DNA of 64,000 nt, taken from NCBI RefSeq assembly GCF_000764185.1, contig NZ_JQEC01000004.1:62001-126000 (forward strand). The letters run 5' to 3'. The notes below the pieces were generated by a model. It was not told the DNA's origin and made no database searches. It saw nothing but the letters and a program-made list of their open reading frames with translations. Of this stretch, positions 9,829 to 17,338 are shown piece after piece; within the stretch, counting starts at the first letter, position 1, and each line of letters opens with the position of its first letter. The position numbers were made by a program, and so were the translations under genes. This DNA is from Colwellia psychrerythraea (GTDB lineage: Bacteria > Pseudomonadota > Gammaproteobacteria > Enterobacterales > Alteromonadaceae).

Positions 9829-10229
9829 ATGAAGGTCCTTTTCCATGCCTGTTCTACGAGGACATGATGCTGTTAAAAGTTGTTTTATTATTATAAGTAC
9901 TAAAATAGCCGTTTATATAGCCAAGCCAGATGAAAATAGCATCTTCAAGTGGCTTGAGTATAGATCGAATTCTACAATTAATTGTTAAATATAAACAGAG
10001 AGTTTTTGGTTAAGTACCTATTTTGTCTGAAAATTTCACATGAAAAAGGCATCTGAAGATGGTTTTTGATCGTATTGGTTTGAATAGATACGTGCTAATG
10101 GGTAAGGTTGATTATTTGCGTGAATATAAAAAAAAATATCACAGCATATTAAATTTTAAGTATTAATTACTATTTCAAATATTGCTTAACCAGCAAGCTC
10201 CATTCAAAAAAGCAATTTATCTCTTACTG
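9829..10229. other. Intergenic region with cytochrome promoter candidate
   Basis: About 400 bases without a recognisable gene. On the minus strand a TATAAT box at 9890-9895 lies about 60 bases upstream of the cytochrome start, with no good -35 partner. The right-hand part is the 3' flank of rtcR and has only a weak hairpin. I see no RNA gene or repeat. Confidence 0.35.
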
Positions 10230-11837
10230 TCAATTAGATATTTTTGATAAATCCTTCCATTTTAAGTCAAATTTATTCAAGTATTTTTGCAAACGGCTTG
10301 AATCATTTGGTTGAGATTTTAAGGTACGGCTAACATCAAATAACTCTCTACCTGCTGATGCCATGCTGTTATGACGCTGACACGTTTCAAGGACATAACT
10401 AAGCTGACTAGCATCAAACCTATCCAACTGTTCTACTTGTTCTTTTTTAAGGTATTTGTATAGGTTATTGCTAGTTGATTGTTGACCTGAAGGGTTCCAA
10501 GCGTGCTTTAATCTCTCTACTTCACCTTCGACATCATCTATTGTGATTCTGGAAGAGTCAGCTAGAGTACAAAGCCTAGTAATCGCAGAACTCAAATCGC
10601 GAAAATTGCCTGACCATAACGCCTCATTGGAGGTAGAAAAGCCAATAAAGGTGCTTTTGGCCTCCTTGTTAAACTGCACACGATGACCTGTTTTTTGAGC
10701 AAATAAATCTATCTCATAGTCAACGTTGGCGGGTATGTCTTCTTTCCTATCCTTAAGTGCTGGTAGTTCATAGGTCCAAAGGTTAATTCGGGCGAGTAAG
10801 TCCTCTCGAAAAGTGCCTTGTTCAATCTCCAGTTTTAGATCTCTGTTGGTGCCAGCAATGAGTTGAAAGTTACTTTGAGCTGGCGTATCACTTCCTACTG
10901 GATGAAAGGTTTTGTTTTCGATAGCATGCAGTAACATCGCTTGTTCTTCTATACCAAGTTCACCAATTTCATCTAAGAATAAAACGCCATCATTAGCGGT
11001 AAGTAAAAAGCCATCTCTCGATTTTTGTGCACCGGTAAACGCTCCTTTAGTATGACCAAATAGAGCAGCCATGGCATTTTCACCTTTTAAGGTGGCACAG
11101 TTCACCGAGACTAATGTGCCTTTTAACATCGAGCGCTTTTTCTTTAATTGAAATATACGTGTTGCTAATTGGCTTTTACCTGCACCTGTAGGCCCTGTTA
11201 GTAACATGGGATCTTGTGAACGAATTGCTACCTTTTCTATCTGAGTAATTAATCTGTTGAATGCTTTGTTTTTAGTCTCGATACCACCTTTTAAAAACTC
11301 TTTACCTTCTTGGTGTTCTACGTCAAATCGTGTTGCTAATTGGTCATACTTAGATAAATCCAAATCGATGATTTGTACACGTCCAATCGACTTGTTTTTG
11401 TTGTTGTGATCGGGAGATGTCTGAACGAGGCGGCCCGGAAAGTGACGGCTTTCTGTAAGCAAGTAACTACATATCTGAACAACGTGAGTACCTGTTGTTA
11501 TATGAAATAAATAGTCATTTTTATCAGTATCGAATTCTTGTTGTTGGCACCAATCAAATAGCTTGGCATAAACTTCTTCGAAATCCCATGGGTCGCGAAA
11601 ATTGACTTGATGTAATGCAACATTAGTTTCAGGAGAAACAGATTCAATATCTACCGCAACATTATTAGCAAGGCGACTGCTATGGTTATCATGCAACATA
11701 TGAAGCTGATTAACTATTAAGTCTTCCTGACTACACAAACTGACATTGGGTCGCCATTTTGCCCATCTATCGACTCTTTTACCAACATAGTCTAATTGGG
11801 TACCAATTAAACTTACGATAACTATTTTCTTTGTCAT
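10230..11837 (-). CDS. rtcR: RtcR, sigma-54-dependent activator of RNA repair
   Basis: A 535-residue bacterial enhancer-binding protein. Residues 1-185 match the RtcR sensory domain, related to the CARF Rossmann fold (VIVSLIGTQLDYVG at the N-terminus; FHITTGTHVVQICSYLLTES around 111-130). The AAA+ domain has Walker A GPTGAGKS at 215-222, the sigma-54 contact loop GAFTGA at 265-270 and Walker B LFLDE at 286-290. A C-terminal helical region follows. In known systems this domain senses RNA termini, and tRNA fragments have been reported as activators in Salmonella. It is divergent from its presumed target, which starts with a sigma-54 promoter 150 bases away. Confidence 0.95.
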   Translation of the reverse strand: MTKKIVIVSLIGTQLDYVGKRVDRWAKWRPNVSLCSQEDLIVNQLHMLHDNHSSRLANNVAVDIESVSPETNVALHQVNFRDPWDFEEVYAKLFDWCQQQEFDTDKNDYLFHITTGTHVVQICSYLLTESRHFPGRLVQTSPDHNNKNKSIGRVQIIDLDLSKYDQLATRFDVEHQEGKEFLKGGIETKNKAFNRLITQIEKVAIRSQDPMLLTGPTGAGKSQLATRIFQLKKKRSMLKGTLVSVNCATLKGENAMAALFGHTKGAFTGAQKSRDGFLLTANDGVLFLDEIGELGIEEQAMLLHAIENKTFHPVGSDTPAQSNFQLIAGTNRDLKLEIEQGTFREDLLARINLWTYELPALKDRKEDIPANVDYEIDLFAQKTGHRVQFNKEAKSTFIGFSTSNEALWSGNFRDLSSAITRLCTLADSSRITIDDVEGEVERLKHAWNPSGQQSTSNNLYKYLKKEQVEQLDRFDASQLSYVLETCQRHNSMASAGRELFDVSRTLKSQPNDSSRLQKYLNKFDLKWKDLSKISN

Positions 11838-11910
11838 TATGTATCCATACAGATAGATTGAATATCTTAAATGGTATCTGTTAGTGGTTTTCTATTCAAC
11901 TCTAAATTCG

Positions 11911-11973
11911 CACAAAACAATAAAAACATCAATTTATCTATTAGTAAACAATATGTTAATAATTGTTTTTGTG
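11911..11973. promoter_or_regulatory. Candidate RtcR upstream activating sites
   Basis: Repeated AAACAAT half-sites lie just upstream of the sigma-54 promoter. A 7-bp inverted repeat (AAACAAT 11946-11952, ATTGTTT 11962-11968) shares its right arm with a longer pairing to CACAAAACAAT at 11911-11921. Position and symmetry fit an enhancer-binding protein. Assignment to RtcR is inference. Confidence 0.4.
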
Positions 11974-11987
11974 TTTTTTAACTAACT

Positions 11988-12003
11988 TGGCACGTGACTT
12001 GTA
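11988..12003 (+). promoter_or_regulatory. Sigma-54 promoter of the rtc operon
   Basis: TGGCACG-TGAC-TTGTA matches the sigma-54 consensus closely. The -24 GG (11989-11990) and the -12 G (12001) have exactly ten bases between the dinucleotides; the only departure is GT instead of GC at -12. Transcription should start near 12013, before the tRNA-like leader. The divergent gene for RtcR, a sigma-54 activator, supports the call. Confidence 0.85.
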
Positions 12004-12092
12004 ATAACTTAAGTGTCTGATTAATAGGATGTGATTCAAAAAGTCACCCCGGTGCGCTGAACTATGTGACTGCGTATGCCTAATCAAACAAA

Positions 12093-12167
12093 TATTAAGT
12101 AGCTCAGTAGGTAGAGCAGCGAACTAGCGTTCGTCAGTCATGGGTTCGATTCCCATCTTAATAACCA
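12093..12167 (+). tRNA. tRNA-like element 1 with shortened anticodon loop
   Basis: A cloverleaf can be drawn by eye. The acceptor TATTAAG (12093-12099) pairs perfectly with CTTAATA (12157-12163); T8-A9 are present. The D stem is GCTC/GAGC with an AGTAGGTA loop, and the T arm is ATGGG-TTCGATT-CCCAT. Discriminator A is followed by encoded CCA. The anticodon stem GCGAA/TTCGT holds a loop of only six bases (CTAGCG) instead of seven. Sequence and arm spacing are otherwise tRNA-like, but the loop argues against a normal decoding tRNA. It is the first of three in the rtc operon leader. Confidence 0.7.
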
Positions 12168-12236
12168 TTTAAGTAGCTCAGAGGATAGAGCAACAGCTTG
12201 GTGCTGTTGGCGAAGGTTCGAATCCTTCCTTAAATA
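12167..12236 (+). tRNA. tRNA-like element 2 with shortened anticodon arm
   Basis: Acceptor ATTTAAG (12167-12173) pairs perfectly with CTTAAAT (12229-12235), D stem GCTC/GAGC, T arm GAAGG-TTCGAAT-CCTTC. The anticodon arm is 15 instead of 17 bases: ACAGC/GCTGT around TTGGT, or a 4-bp stem with a 7-base loop CTTGGTG. Its first base is the last base of the CCA of element 1. After discriminator A the sequence is CAG, not CCA. The perfect acceptor and T stems show that the tRNA shape is preserved. Confidence 0.68.
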
Positions 12237-12304
12237 CAGGTAGCTCAATTGGTAGAGCAGCGGCTTTAACCCGTTTGTTGTGGGTTCAATTCCCATCCTT
12301 TATA
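12234..12304 (+). tRNA. tRNA-like element 3, no encoded CCA
   Basis: Acceptor ATACAGG (12234-12240) pairs with CCTTTAT (12297-12303) with one mismatch. The D stem is GCTC/GAGC with an AATTGGTA loop, and the T arm is GTGGG-TTCAATT-CCCAT with one G-T pair. The anticodon arm is either GCGG/CCGT with a 7-base CTTTAAC loop (one base pair short) or five pairs with no base 26. No CCA follows (CGA). It overlaps element 2 by three bases, so the three elements cannot all be released full-length from one transcript without trimming. Confidence 0.62.
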
Positions 12305-12323
12305 CGATGATATGTAATGAAAC

Positions 12324-12448
12324 GTTAGTAAGTAGTTAGTACCAATGTTTGATAAACGCCAAGAACGAATAAGGTCTGGCAAGCAGGATGCTCCCCATAA
12401 CAGTGAAGTTTTGGGCCTTTATCAAATAAGTATTCAACCCTTACTAAC
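12324..12448 (+). ncRNA. Multi-hairpin structured RNA in rtc leader (candidate)
   Basis: Nested inverted repeats predict a closed multibranch fold between tRNA-like element 3 and the slipin gene. The outer helix is GTTAGTAAG (12324-12332) with CTTACTAAC (12440-12448), and the second helix is TTTGATAAA (12348-12356) with TTTATCAAA (12418-12426). Three hairpins follow inside: GCCA/TGGC (12358-12380), AGCA-GGA-TGCT (12382-12392) and CCCATAAC/GTTTTGGG (12394-12415). A pyrimidine-rich tract follows. The layout recalls bacterial Y RNAs, which occur in some rtc operons, but no Ro60 (rsr) gene is in the window, so the class is open. Confidence 0.45.
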
Positions 12449-12496
12449 ACCTCCTCCTCTTGATTATGAGAGCAGGATTAAATAAGGAAATTAAAG

Positions 12497-13651
12497 ATGT
12501 TTAGAAAAACTAAATTAGTAGCAGAAAATCAAAGAGTTTTGGTGTTCAAAAATCAAGAATTAAATAATGTATTAACACCAGGCAAACACAAAATTTGGGA
12601 TATCAAGAATGAACTAGAGTTTGTCACTTTTGATATCAATACGATGTATTTTTCAGAGAAAAATGCGGAAAGATTATATAGAAATAATAAAGAACTAAGA
12701 GAGCATATTTCTCACTGGAAACTAGAGTGTACTGAAGTTGGATTGTTGTATGTTAACGACTTACTTAGAGGTGTCGTTGCGCCAAGTGAACACTTATATC
12801 TGTGGAAAGATGCTGGCGAAATACGACTAGAGAAAGTTTCTATTGATGAAAACATAGAGGTAGATGACAAAGCTCTATTCTTAATTAATCGCGCAGGTGC
12901 CAATACATCAACACGACTAATAAAAAGTGAGCGTACTGTCGCGATTAAGCCAATTGCTGATTTGAATGTAGTAAAAGATCATGTCGGTTTACTGTATGTT
13001 AATGGCCAATTTATTAAAAGGTTAGCGCCTGGTCAGCATGCTTTCTGGCAGTTTAATCATACAGTAGAGTTAAAATCTTTTGATTGCAGAACACAGATGC
13101 TTGAAGTTTCAGGACAAGAAATTCTAAGTAAAGATAGAGTCAGTTTACGCATTAATTTAAGTGCAAGTATTAAAGTAAATGATGCAGAGCTTGCAGCGAG
13201 TAGTGTCGAAAGCGTAGATGACTTTGCTTATAAAACGCTGCAATTAGCACTAAGAGAAGCCGTTGGTACTAAATCATTAGACGATATCCTTTTGGATAAA
13301 TTGTATGTCAATGAAACGGTAAAAGAGCTAGTAGTAGAGCGCTTGTCAGATATCGGTGTTTCTCTTTTAAGTGTCGGTGTGAAAGACATCATCTTACCGG
13401 GTGAAACGAAAGCAATATTGAATCAGGTAGTTGAAGCCCAAAAAGCCGCTGAAGCGAATGTAATAAAAAGACGAGAAGAAACGTCAGCAACAAGAAGTCT
13501 GCACAACACAGCGAAGGTCATGGAAAACAATCCCACCTTGATGCGGTTAAAAGAGCTTGAAGCGTTAGAAAAAGTATCAGAAAAAATTGGTAGTCTAACG
13601 GTATATGGCGGCCTGGAAGGTTTGATGAATGGCGTAGTAAAAATTGCCTAA
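12497..13651 (+). CDS. Slipin/SPFH (band 7) protein of the RNA-repair operon
   Basis: A 384-residue SPFH/band 7 protein. Two related N-terminal blocks (VLVFKNQELNNVLTPGKHKIWD near 15-36; VGLLYVNGQFIKRLAPGQHAFWQ near 162-184) precede the core SPFH domain with TLQLALREAVGTKSLDDILLD (about 237-257). A helical tail (VVEAQKAAEANVIKRREETSATRSL) typical of slipins follows. There is no clear transmembrane helix at the N-terminus, so it may be peripheral. Slipin genes are recurrent partners of rtcB in RtcR-controlled operons, but their role in repair is not established. It is the first protein gene after the structured leader, with AAGGAAAT before the ATG. Confidence 0.85.
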   Translation: MFRKTKLVAENQRVLVFKNQELNNVLTPGKHKIWDIKNELEFVTFDINTMYFSEKNAERLYRNNKELREHISHWKLECTEVGLLYVNDLLRGVVAPSEHLYLWKDAGEIRLEKVSIDENIEVDDKALFLINRAGANTSTRLIKSERTVAIKPIADLNVVKDHVGLLYVNGQFIKRLAPGQHAFWQFNHTVELKSFDCRTQMLEVSGQEILSKDRVSLRINLSASIKVNDAELAASSVESVDDFAYKTLQLALREAVGTKSLDDILLDKLYVNETVKELVVERLSDIGVSLLSVGVKDIILPGETKAILNQVVEAQKAAEANVIKRREETSATRSLHNTAKVMENNPTLMRLKELEALEKVSEKIGSLTVYGGLEGLMNGVVKIA

Positions 13652-13681
13652 TACCAATACATAACTCCAACATAGACAAAA

Positions 13682-13705
13682 GGGCTACAGAAATGGCTGT
13701 AGCCC
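13682..13705 (+). terminator. Intercistronic hairpin between slipin and rtcB
   Basis: A perfect 9-bp GC-rich stem (GGGCTACAG 13682-13690, CTGTAGCCC 13697-13705) with a 6-base loop. Only GATTATT follows, a poor T-run, so partial termination or transcript processing is more likely than full termination. It may lower rtcB expression relative to slipin. Confidence 0.5.
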
Positions 13706-13743
13706 GATTATTGAATGAATATTAAAGAATTAAGGAAAAGATA

Positions 13744-14967
13744 ATGTGTAAAAACTACAACGTTATTGAGAATGAAGGAAGAGCGACAATCAAAGCATGG
13801 ACCAAAGGTGTTCCATTTGAAGAACAAGCTCAACAACAGTTAAGCAATATTGCAACTATGCCATTGATACATTCGCATATAGCAGTAATGCCAGATGTAC
13901 ATTTAGGTAAAGGCGCGACAATAGGAAGTGTAATTCCATCAGTTAACGCGGTAATTCCCGCAGCAGTTGGTGTAGATATTGGTTGCGGAATGGTTGCGAC
14001 TAAAACAACGTTAACGGCTAGTCAGTTACCTGATAATTTATTAGCGATTAGACACGCTTTTGAAGCTGCCGTGCCTCACGGAAGAACAAGCAGTAGAGGA
14101 AAACGTGATAGAGGTTCATGGCACAACGTGCCTGATATTGTTGCAGGTGAATGGTTGAAATTACAGGCAAGGTTTGAGCGAATTTGTGAAAAACACCCTG
14201 CAATCAAGAAAAGCAATAATGTTAAGCATTTAGGTACGATGGGAACGGGAAATCACTTTTTAGAACTTTGCTTAGATGAAAATGATGCTGTTTGGATCAT
14301 GTTGCACTCAGGAAGTCGTGGTGTAGGAAACCGAATTGGTACCTACTTTATCGAATTAGCTAAAAAAGAAATGCAACGTCATCAAATCAATTTGCCAGAT
14401 ATGGATTTGGCTTATCTTGAGGAAGGTAATGATTATTTTGACGACTATGTTGAAGCTGTTGAATGGGCGCAGGACTTTGCAGCAAAGAACCGTGAAATCA
14501 TGATGTTCAATGCAATTGTAGCATTAAGAAAGCAATTGCCGATTGAGTTTTCAACTGCCGAGTTAGCAGTAAATTGTCATCATAATTATATTTCGCGTGA
14601 GCATCATTTTGGTAAAGACTGTTTTGTAACACGAAAAGGTGCAGTTCGTGCTGAAAAAGGCGAAATGGGTATTATCCCCGGAAGTATGGGGGCTAAATCA
14701 TTTATTGTGAGAGGTTTAGGAAACCCTGAAAGCTTCAATAGTTGTAGTCATGGTGCTGGTCGAGTAATGTCCAGAACCAAAGCAAAAAAAGTCTATAACG
14801 TAGAAGACCAAATTGCAGCTACAGAAGGTGTTGAGTGTAGAAAAGATGCATCAGTAATTGATGAAATACCACATGCATATAAAGATATTGAAAAAGTGAT
14901 GGAAGCACAGAAAGACCTTGTTGAAGTCGTCTATACCTTGAAGCAAATAGTTTGTGTTAAAGGCTAG
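13744..14967 (+). CDS. rtcB: RtcB RNA-splicing ligase
   Basis: A 407-residue GTP- and Mn-dependent RNA ligase that joins 2',3'-cyclic phosphate or 3'-phosphate ends to 5'-OH ends. Signature residues are visible: MPDVHLGKG (49-57), the metal site GVDIGCGM (76-83, with D78 and C81), HFLELCLDE, HSGSRGVGN, and SCSHGAGR with the guanylated His at 336, matching His337 of the E. coli enzyme. Length is normal. It sits between slipin and rtcA, consistent with repair of cleaved tRNA or other RNAs. A second, divergent RtcB is encoded at 23607-24797. Confidence 0.97.
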   Translation: MCKNYNVIENEGRATIKAWTKGVPFEEQAQQQLSNIATMPLIHSHIAVMPDVHLGKGATIGSVIPSVNAVIPAAVGVDIGCGMVATKTTLTASQLPDNLLAIRHAFEAAVPHGRTSSRGKRDRGSWHNVPDIVAGEWLKLQARFERICEKHPAIKKSNNVKHLGTMGTGNHFLELCLDENDAVWIMLHSGSRGVGNRIGTYFIELAKKEMQRHQINLPDMDLAYLEEGNDYFDDYVEAVEWAQDFAAKNREIMMFNAIVALRKQLPIEFSTAELAVNCHHNYISREHHFGKDCFVTRKGAVRAEKGEMGIIPGSMGAKSFIVRGLGNPESFNSCSHGAGRVMSRTKAKKVYNVEDQIAATEGVECRKDASVIDEIPHAYKDIEKVMEAQKDLVEVVYTLKQIVCVKG

Positions 14968-15002
14968 TGATGGCAGACATGGAGCATAAGTAAGGACAAA
15001 TT

Positions 15003-16037
15003 ATGAAATACATGATAATTGATGGTTCACAAGGTGAAGGTGGTGGTCAGGTGCTAAGGACGGCACTTACTTTGTCCATTATAACTCAACAAAATATTGA
15101 ACTGATAAACATTAGGGCGGGCAGGAAAAAATCAGGATTGTTACGCCAGCATTTAACTTCCGTTTTAGCGGCACAAGAAATTTGTGGTGCGACTACGGAA
15201 GGTGTTGAGCTTGGTACTACCCGCATTCGTTTTTCACCAGGAAAAGTGAAGTCGGGTAACTTTCACTTTGCCATTGGCACGGCAGGTAGTACGGTTTTAG
15301 TGTGTCAGACGATATTGCCAGTACTGGCTTTAGCAAAAGAAAGCTCAACAGTAACCTTTGAAGGAGGCACACATAATGGTATGTCACCTTCATTAAGTTT
15401 TTTACAGCAGTCATTTTTACCTGTATTAAAAAGTATGGGCGTGAACTGTAAAGTAAATACTTCCTCGTTAGGTTTTTATCCTGCTGGAGGAGGAAAATGG
15501 CAAATAAGTATTGAGCCAACTAAAGCATTAGAGCCAATTCATTTTAATGACGCAGGCTGCGACTTTGCTAACGATATGGATAATTGCTCACTTAATGCTT
15601 TGGTTAGTTTACTGCCTGCAAGTATAGGACAAAGAGAAATTACAACGGCTAAGAAAATTCTTGATTGGCATGATGCTTCAAGCCAAGTACAGGAGGTAGT
15701 TACCCCTGGCCCTGGTAATAGTTTTCAGTTATGTATCGATAGTAATACACATAGTAGTGTTTTTGAGGTTGTTGGCGAGTTGGGTGTTTCGGCAGAACGA
15801 GTTGGCAAACGTGCTGCTGGACAAGTGAATAAATTTATTCATGCTAAAGCCGCTGTAGAGGAGCACTTAGCAGATCAGTTATTGTTGCTGGTTGCATTGG
15901 CAGGAAGTGGCAGTTTTACCACAACAAAGCCTAGTATGCATACAACAACCAATATTGATGTTATCAAGCAATTGTTGGGAAAAGAGATCCTGATGAAGCA
16001 ATTAACTGATACATTGTGGAGTGTTTCTCTGGAGTAG
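15003..16037 (+). CDS. rtcA: RtcA RNA 3'-terminal phosphate cyclase
   Basis: A 344-residue enzyme that uses ATP to convert RNA 3'-phosphates to 2',3'-cyclic phosphates, preparing ends for RtcB. It starts with IDGSQGEGGGQVLRTALTLSIIT, the family hallmark, and carries RAGRKKSGLLRQH and GTHNGMSPS. The catalytic His is H313 in PSMHTTTN, aligning with His309 of E. coli RtcA. The ATG has AAGGA six bases upstream and lies 35 bases after rtcB, so co-transcription is expected. Confidence 0.97.
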   Translation: MKYMIIDGSQGEGGGQVLRTALTLSIITQQNIELINIRAGRKKSGLLRQHLTSVLAAQEICGATTEGVELGTTRIRFSPGKVKSGNFHFAIGTAGSTVLVCQTILPVLALAKESSTVTFEGGTHNGMSPSLSFLQQSFLPVLKSMGVNCKVNTSSLGFYPAGGGKWQISIEPTKALEPIHFNDAGCDFANDMDNCSLNALVSLLPASIGQREITTAKKILDWHDASSQVQEVVTPGPGNSFQLCIDSNTHSSVFEVVGELGVSAERVGKRAAGQVNKFIHAKAAVEEHLADQLLLLVALAGSGSFTTTKPSMHTTTNIDVIKQLLGKEILMKQLTDTLWSVSLE

Positions 16038-16057
16038 CGTAATACGCAATAAGTGTG

Positions 16058-17338
16058 ATGGAAATAGAAATGAAGAACAAATTGGAAAATGTCTATTTAG
16101 TGGGAGGCGCAGTAAGGGACTCGTTATTAGGTCACGAATCAAAAGACAAAGATTATGTTGTTGTAGGCGCAACAACTTCAACAATGTCATCCTTAGGCTT
16201 TCAATCTATAGGTAGCGACTTTCCTGTCTTTTTGCACCCAGAAACTAAAGATGAGTATGCCTTGGCACGTACAGAGCGTAAAAATGGCAAGGGATACACT
16301 GGTTTTTCAGTTGATGCCAGCACATCGGTTACTCTAGATGAAGATTTAGCAAGACGCGATCTAACAATAAACTCAATGGCATTAGATGTTAATGGCAACG
16401 TTATCGACCCTTTTAACGGTCAAGTCGATTTAAAAAACAAAGTATTAAGGCATACAACTGAAGCATTTGTAGAAGATCCAGTGCGAGTGCTGCGTGTTGC
16501 TCGATTTCTTGCTCGGTACGGTGAAGAATGGACAATTCATCCTGATACATATGCGCTGATGAAGCAGCTTAGGGATATTGGCGAATTAACTCATTTAGTG
16601 TCTGAGCGTGTATGGAAAGAAACTGAGAAGGCACTTGGTGAAAAGTATCCGCAGTTATTTTTTGAAGCGCTTAACGGATTGGGAATATTCCCAGAAATCG
16701 AGGCGATGGTTGGTGTACCTCAACCTGAAAACCATCACCCAGAAGGCGATGTTTATAAACATACAATGCTCGTTGTAAAGCGATCAGCAGATTTAAGTTT
16801 TGATATTGAAACTCGGTTTGCAGCATTAACTCATGATTTTGGTAAAGCTTATTGCCACCAAGAACGAGGTAATCTAATTGGTCATGAACAAGCAGGTATT
16901 GCCGTTATTGAAGCATTTTGTGAACGACTAAAGGTACCCAATCGTTTTAAAGCGTTAGCTACTTTAACCAGTGATAACCATACAAGATGCCATAAGTTAT
17001 TTGAGCTTACGCCAAAGAAATTGCACAAATTAATTATTGAAAATATGAATGCATTAGAGCATCCAAAGCGTTTTCAGCAGTTTCTTCAAGCATGCTTATG
17101 TGATGCGCAAGGCCGAGGAGAAACCTTTGTTAATAGAGCGTATCCACAATTGTTATTAGCGCAATCATTGCTAATTGCGTTAACTCAGTTGGATAAAAAA
17201 GCCGTTGTACAATTGGCAATTTCACAAGGTAAAATAGGCCCTGATATAGGTGGTGCTGTACGTGAAGCTGAAATAAAGTCTTTACGTGTTTTTTTAGCAG
17301 AGAGTAAAACAGAAAATGAGCGGATAGCTCTTAGGTAG
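16058..17338 (+). CDS. cca: CCA tRNA nucleotidyltransferase with HD domain
   Basis: About 426 residues, the size of the multifunctional bacterial CCA protein. The pol-beta-type head has GGAVRD at 16-21, the metal pair D30/D32 in KDKDY, and RRDLTINSMALD. The HD domain follows (DVYKHTMLVV, then LTHDFGKA), which in E. coli Cca gives phosphodiesterase/phosphatase activity. It rebuilds or repairs the 3'-CCA of tRNAs. Presence in the rtc operon suggests end repair beyond ligation. A GTG at 16055 and an ATG at 16070, with GGAAA before it, are alternative starts. It starts 20 bases after rtcA, and its stop abuts the next ATG. Confidence 0.93.
   Translation: MEIEMKNKLENVYLVGGAVRDSLLGHESKDKDYVVVGATTSTMSSLGFQSIGSDFPVFLHPETKDEYALARTERKNGKGYTGFSVDASTSVTLDEDLARRDLTINSMALDVNGNVIDPFNGQVDLKNKVLRHTTEAFVEDPVRVLRVARFLARYGEEWTIHPDTYALMKQLRDIGELTHLVSERVWKETEKALGEKYPQLFFEALNGLGIFPEIEAMVGVPQPENHHPEGDVYKHTMLVVKRSADLSFDIETRFAALTHDFGKAYCHQERGNLIGHEQAGIAVIEAFCERLKVPNRFKALATLTSDNHTRCHKLFELTPKKLHKLIIENMNALEHPKRFQQFLQACLCDAQGRGETFVNRAYPQLLLAQSLLIALTQLDKKAVVQLAISQGKIGPDIGGAVREAEIKSLRVFLAESKTENERIALR

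Noticed and set aside
12093..12304. Calling the three elements normal tRNAs with assigned amino acids.
   Set aside because: The anticodon arms are one or two bases short and the elements overlap. Any anticodon read (for example TTA in element 3) depends on an arbitrary loop choice.
12324..12448. Naming the structured leader RNA a Y RNA.
   Set aside because: The fold is suggestive, but I could not match a Ro-binding helix sequence and no Ro60 gene is in the window.
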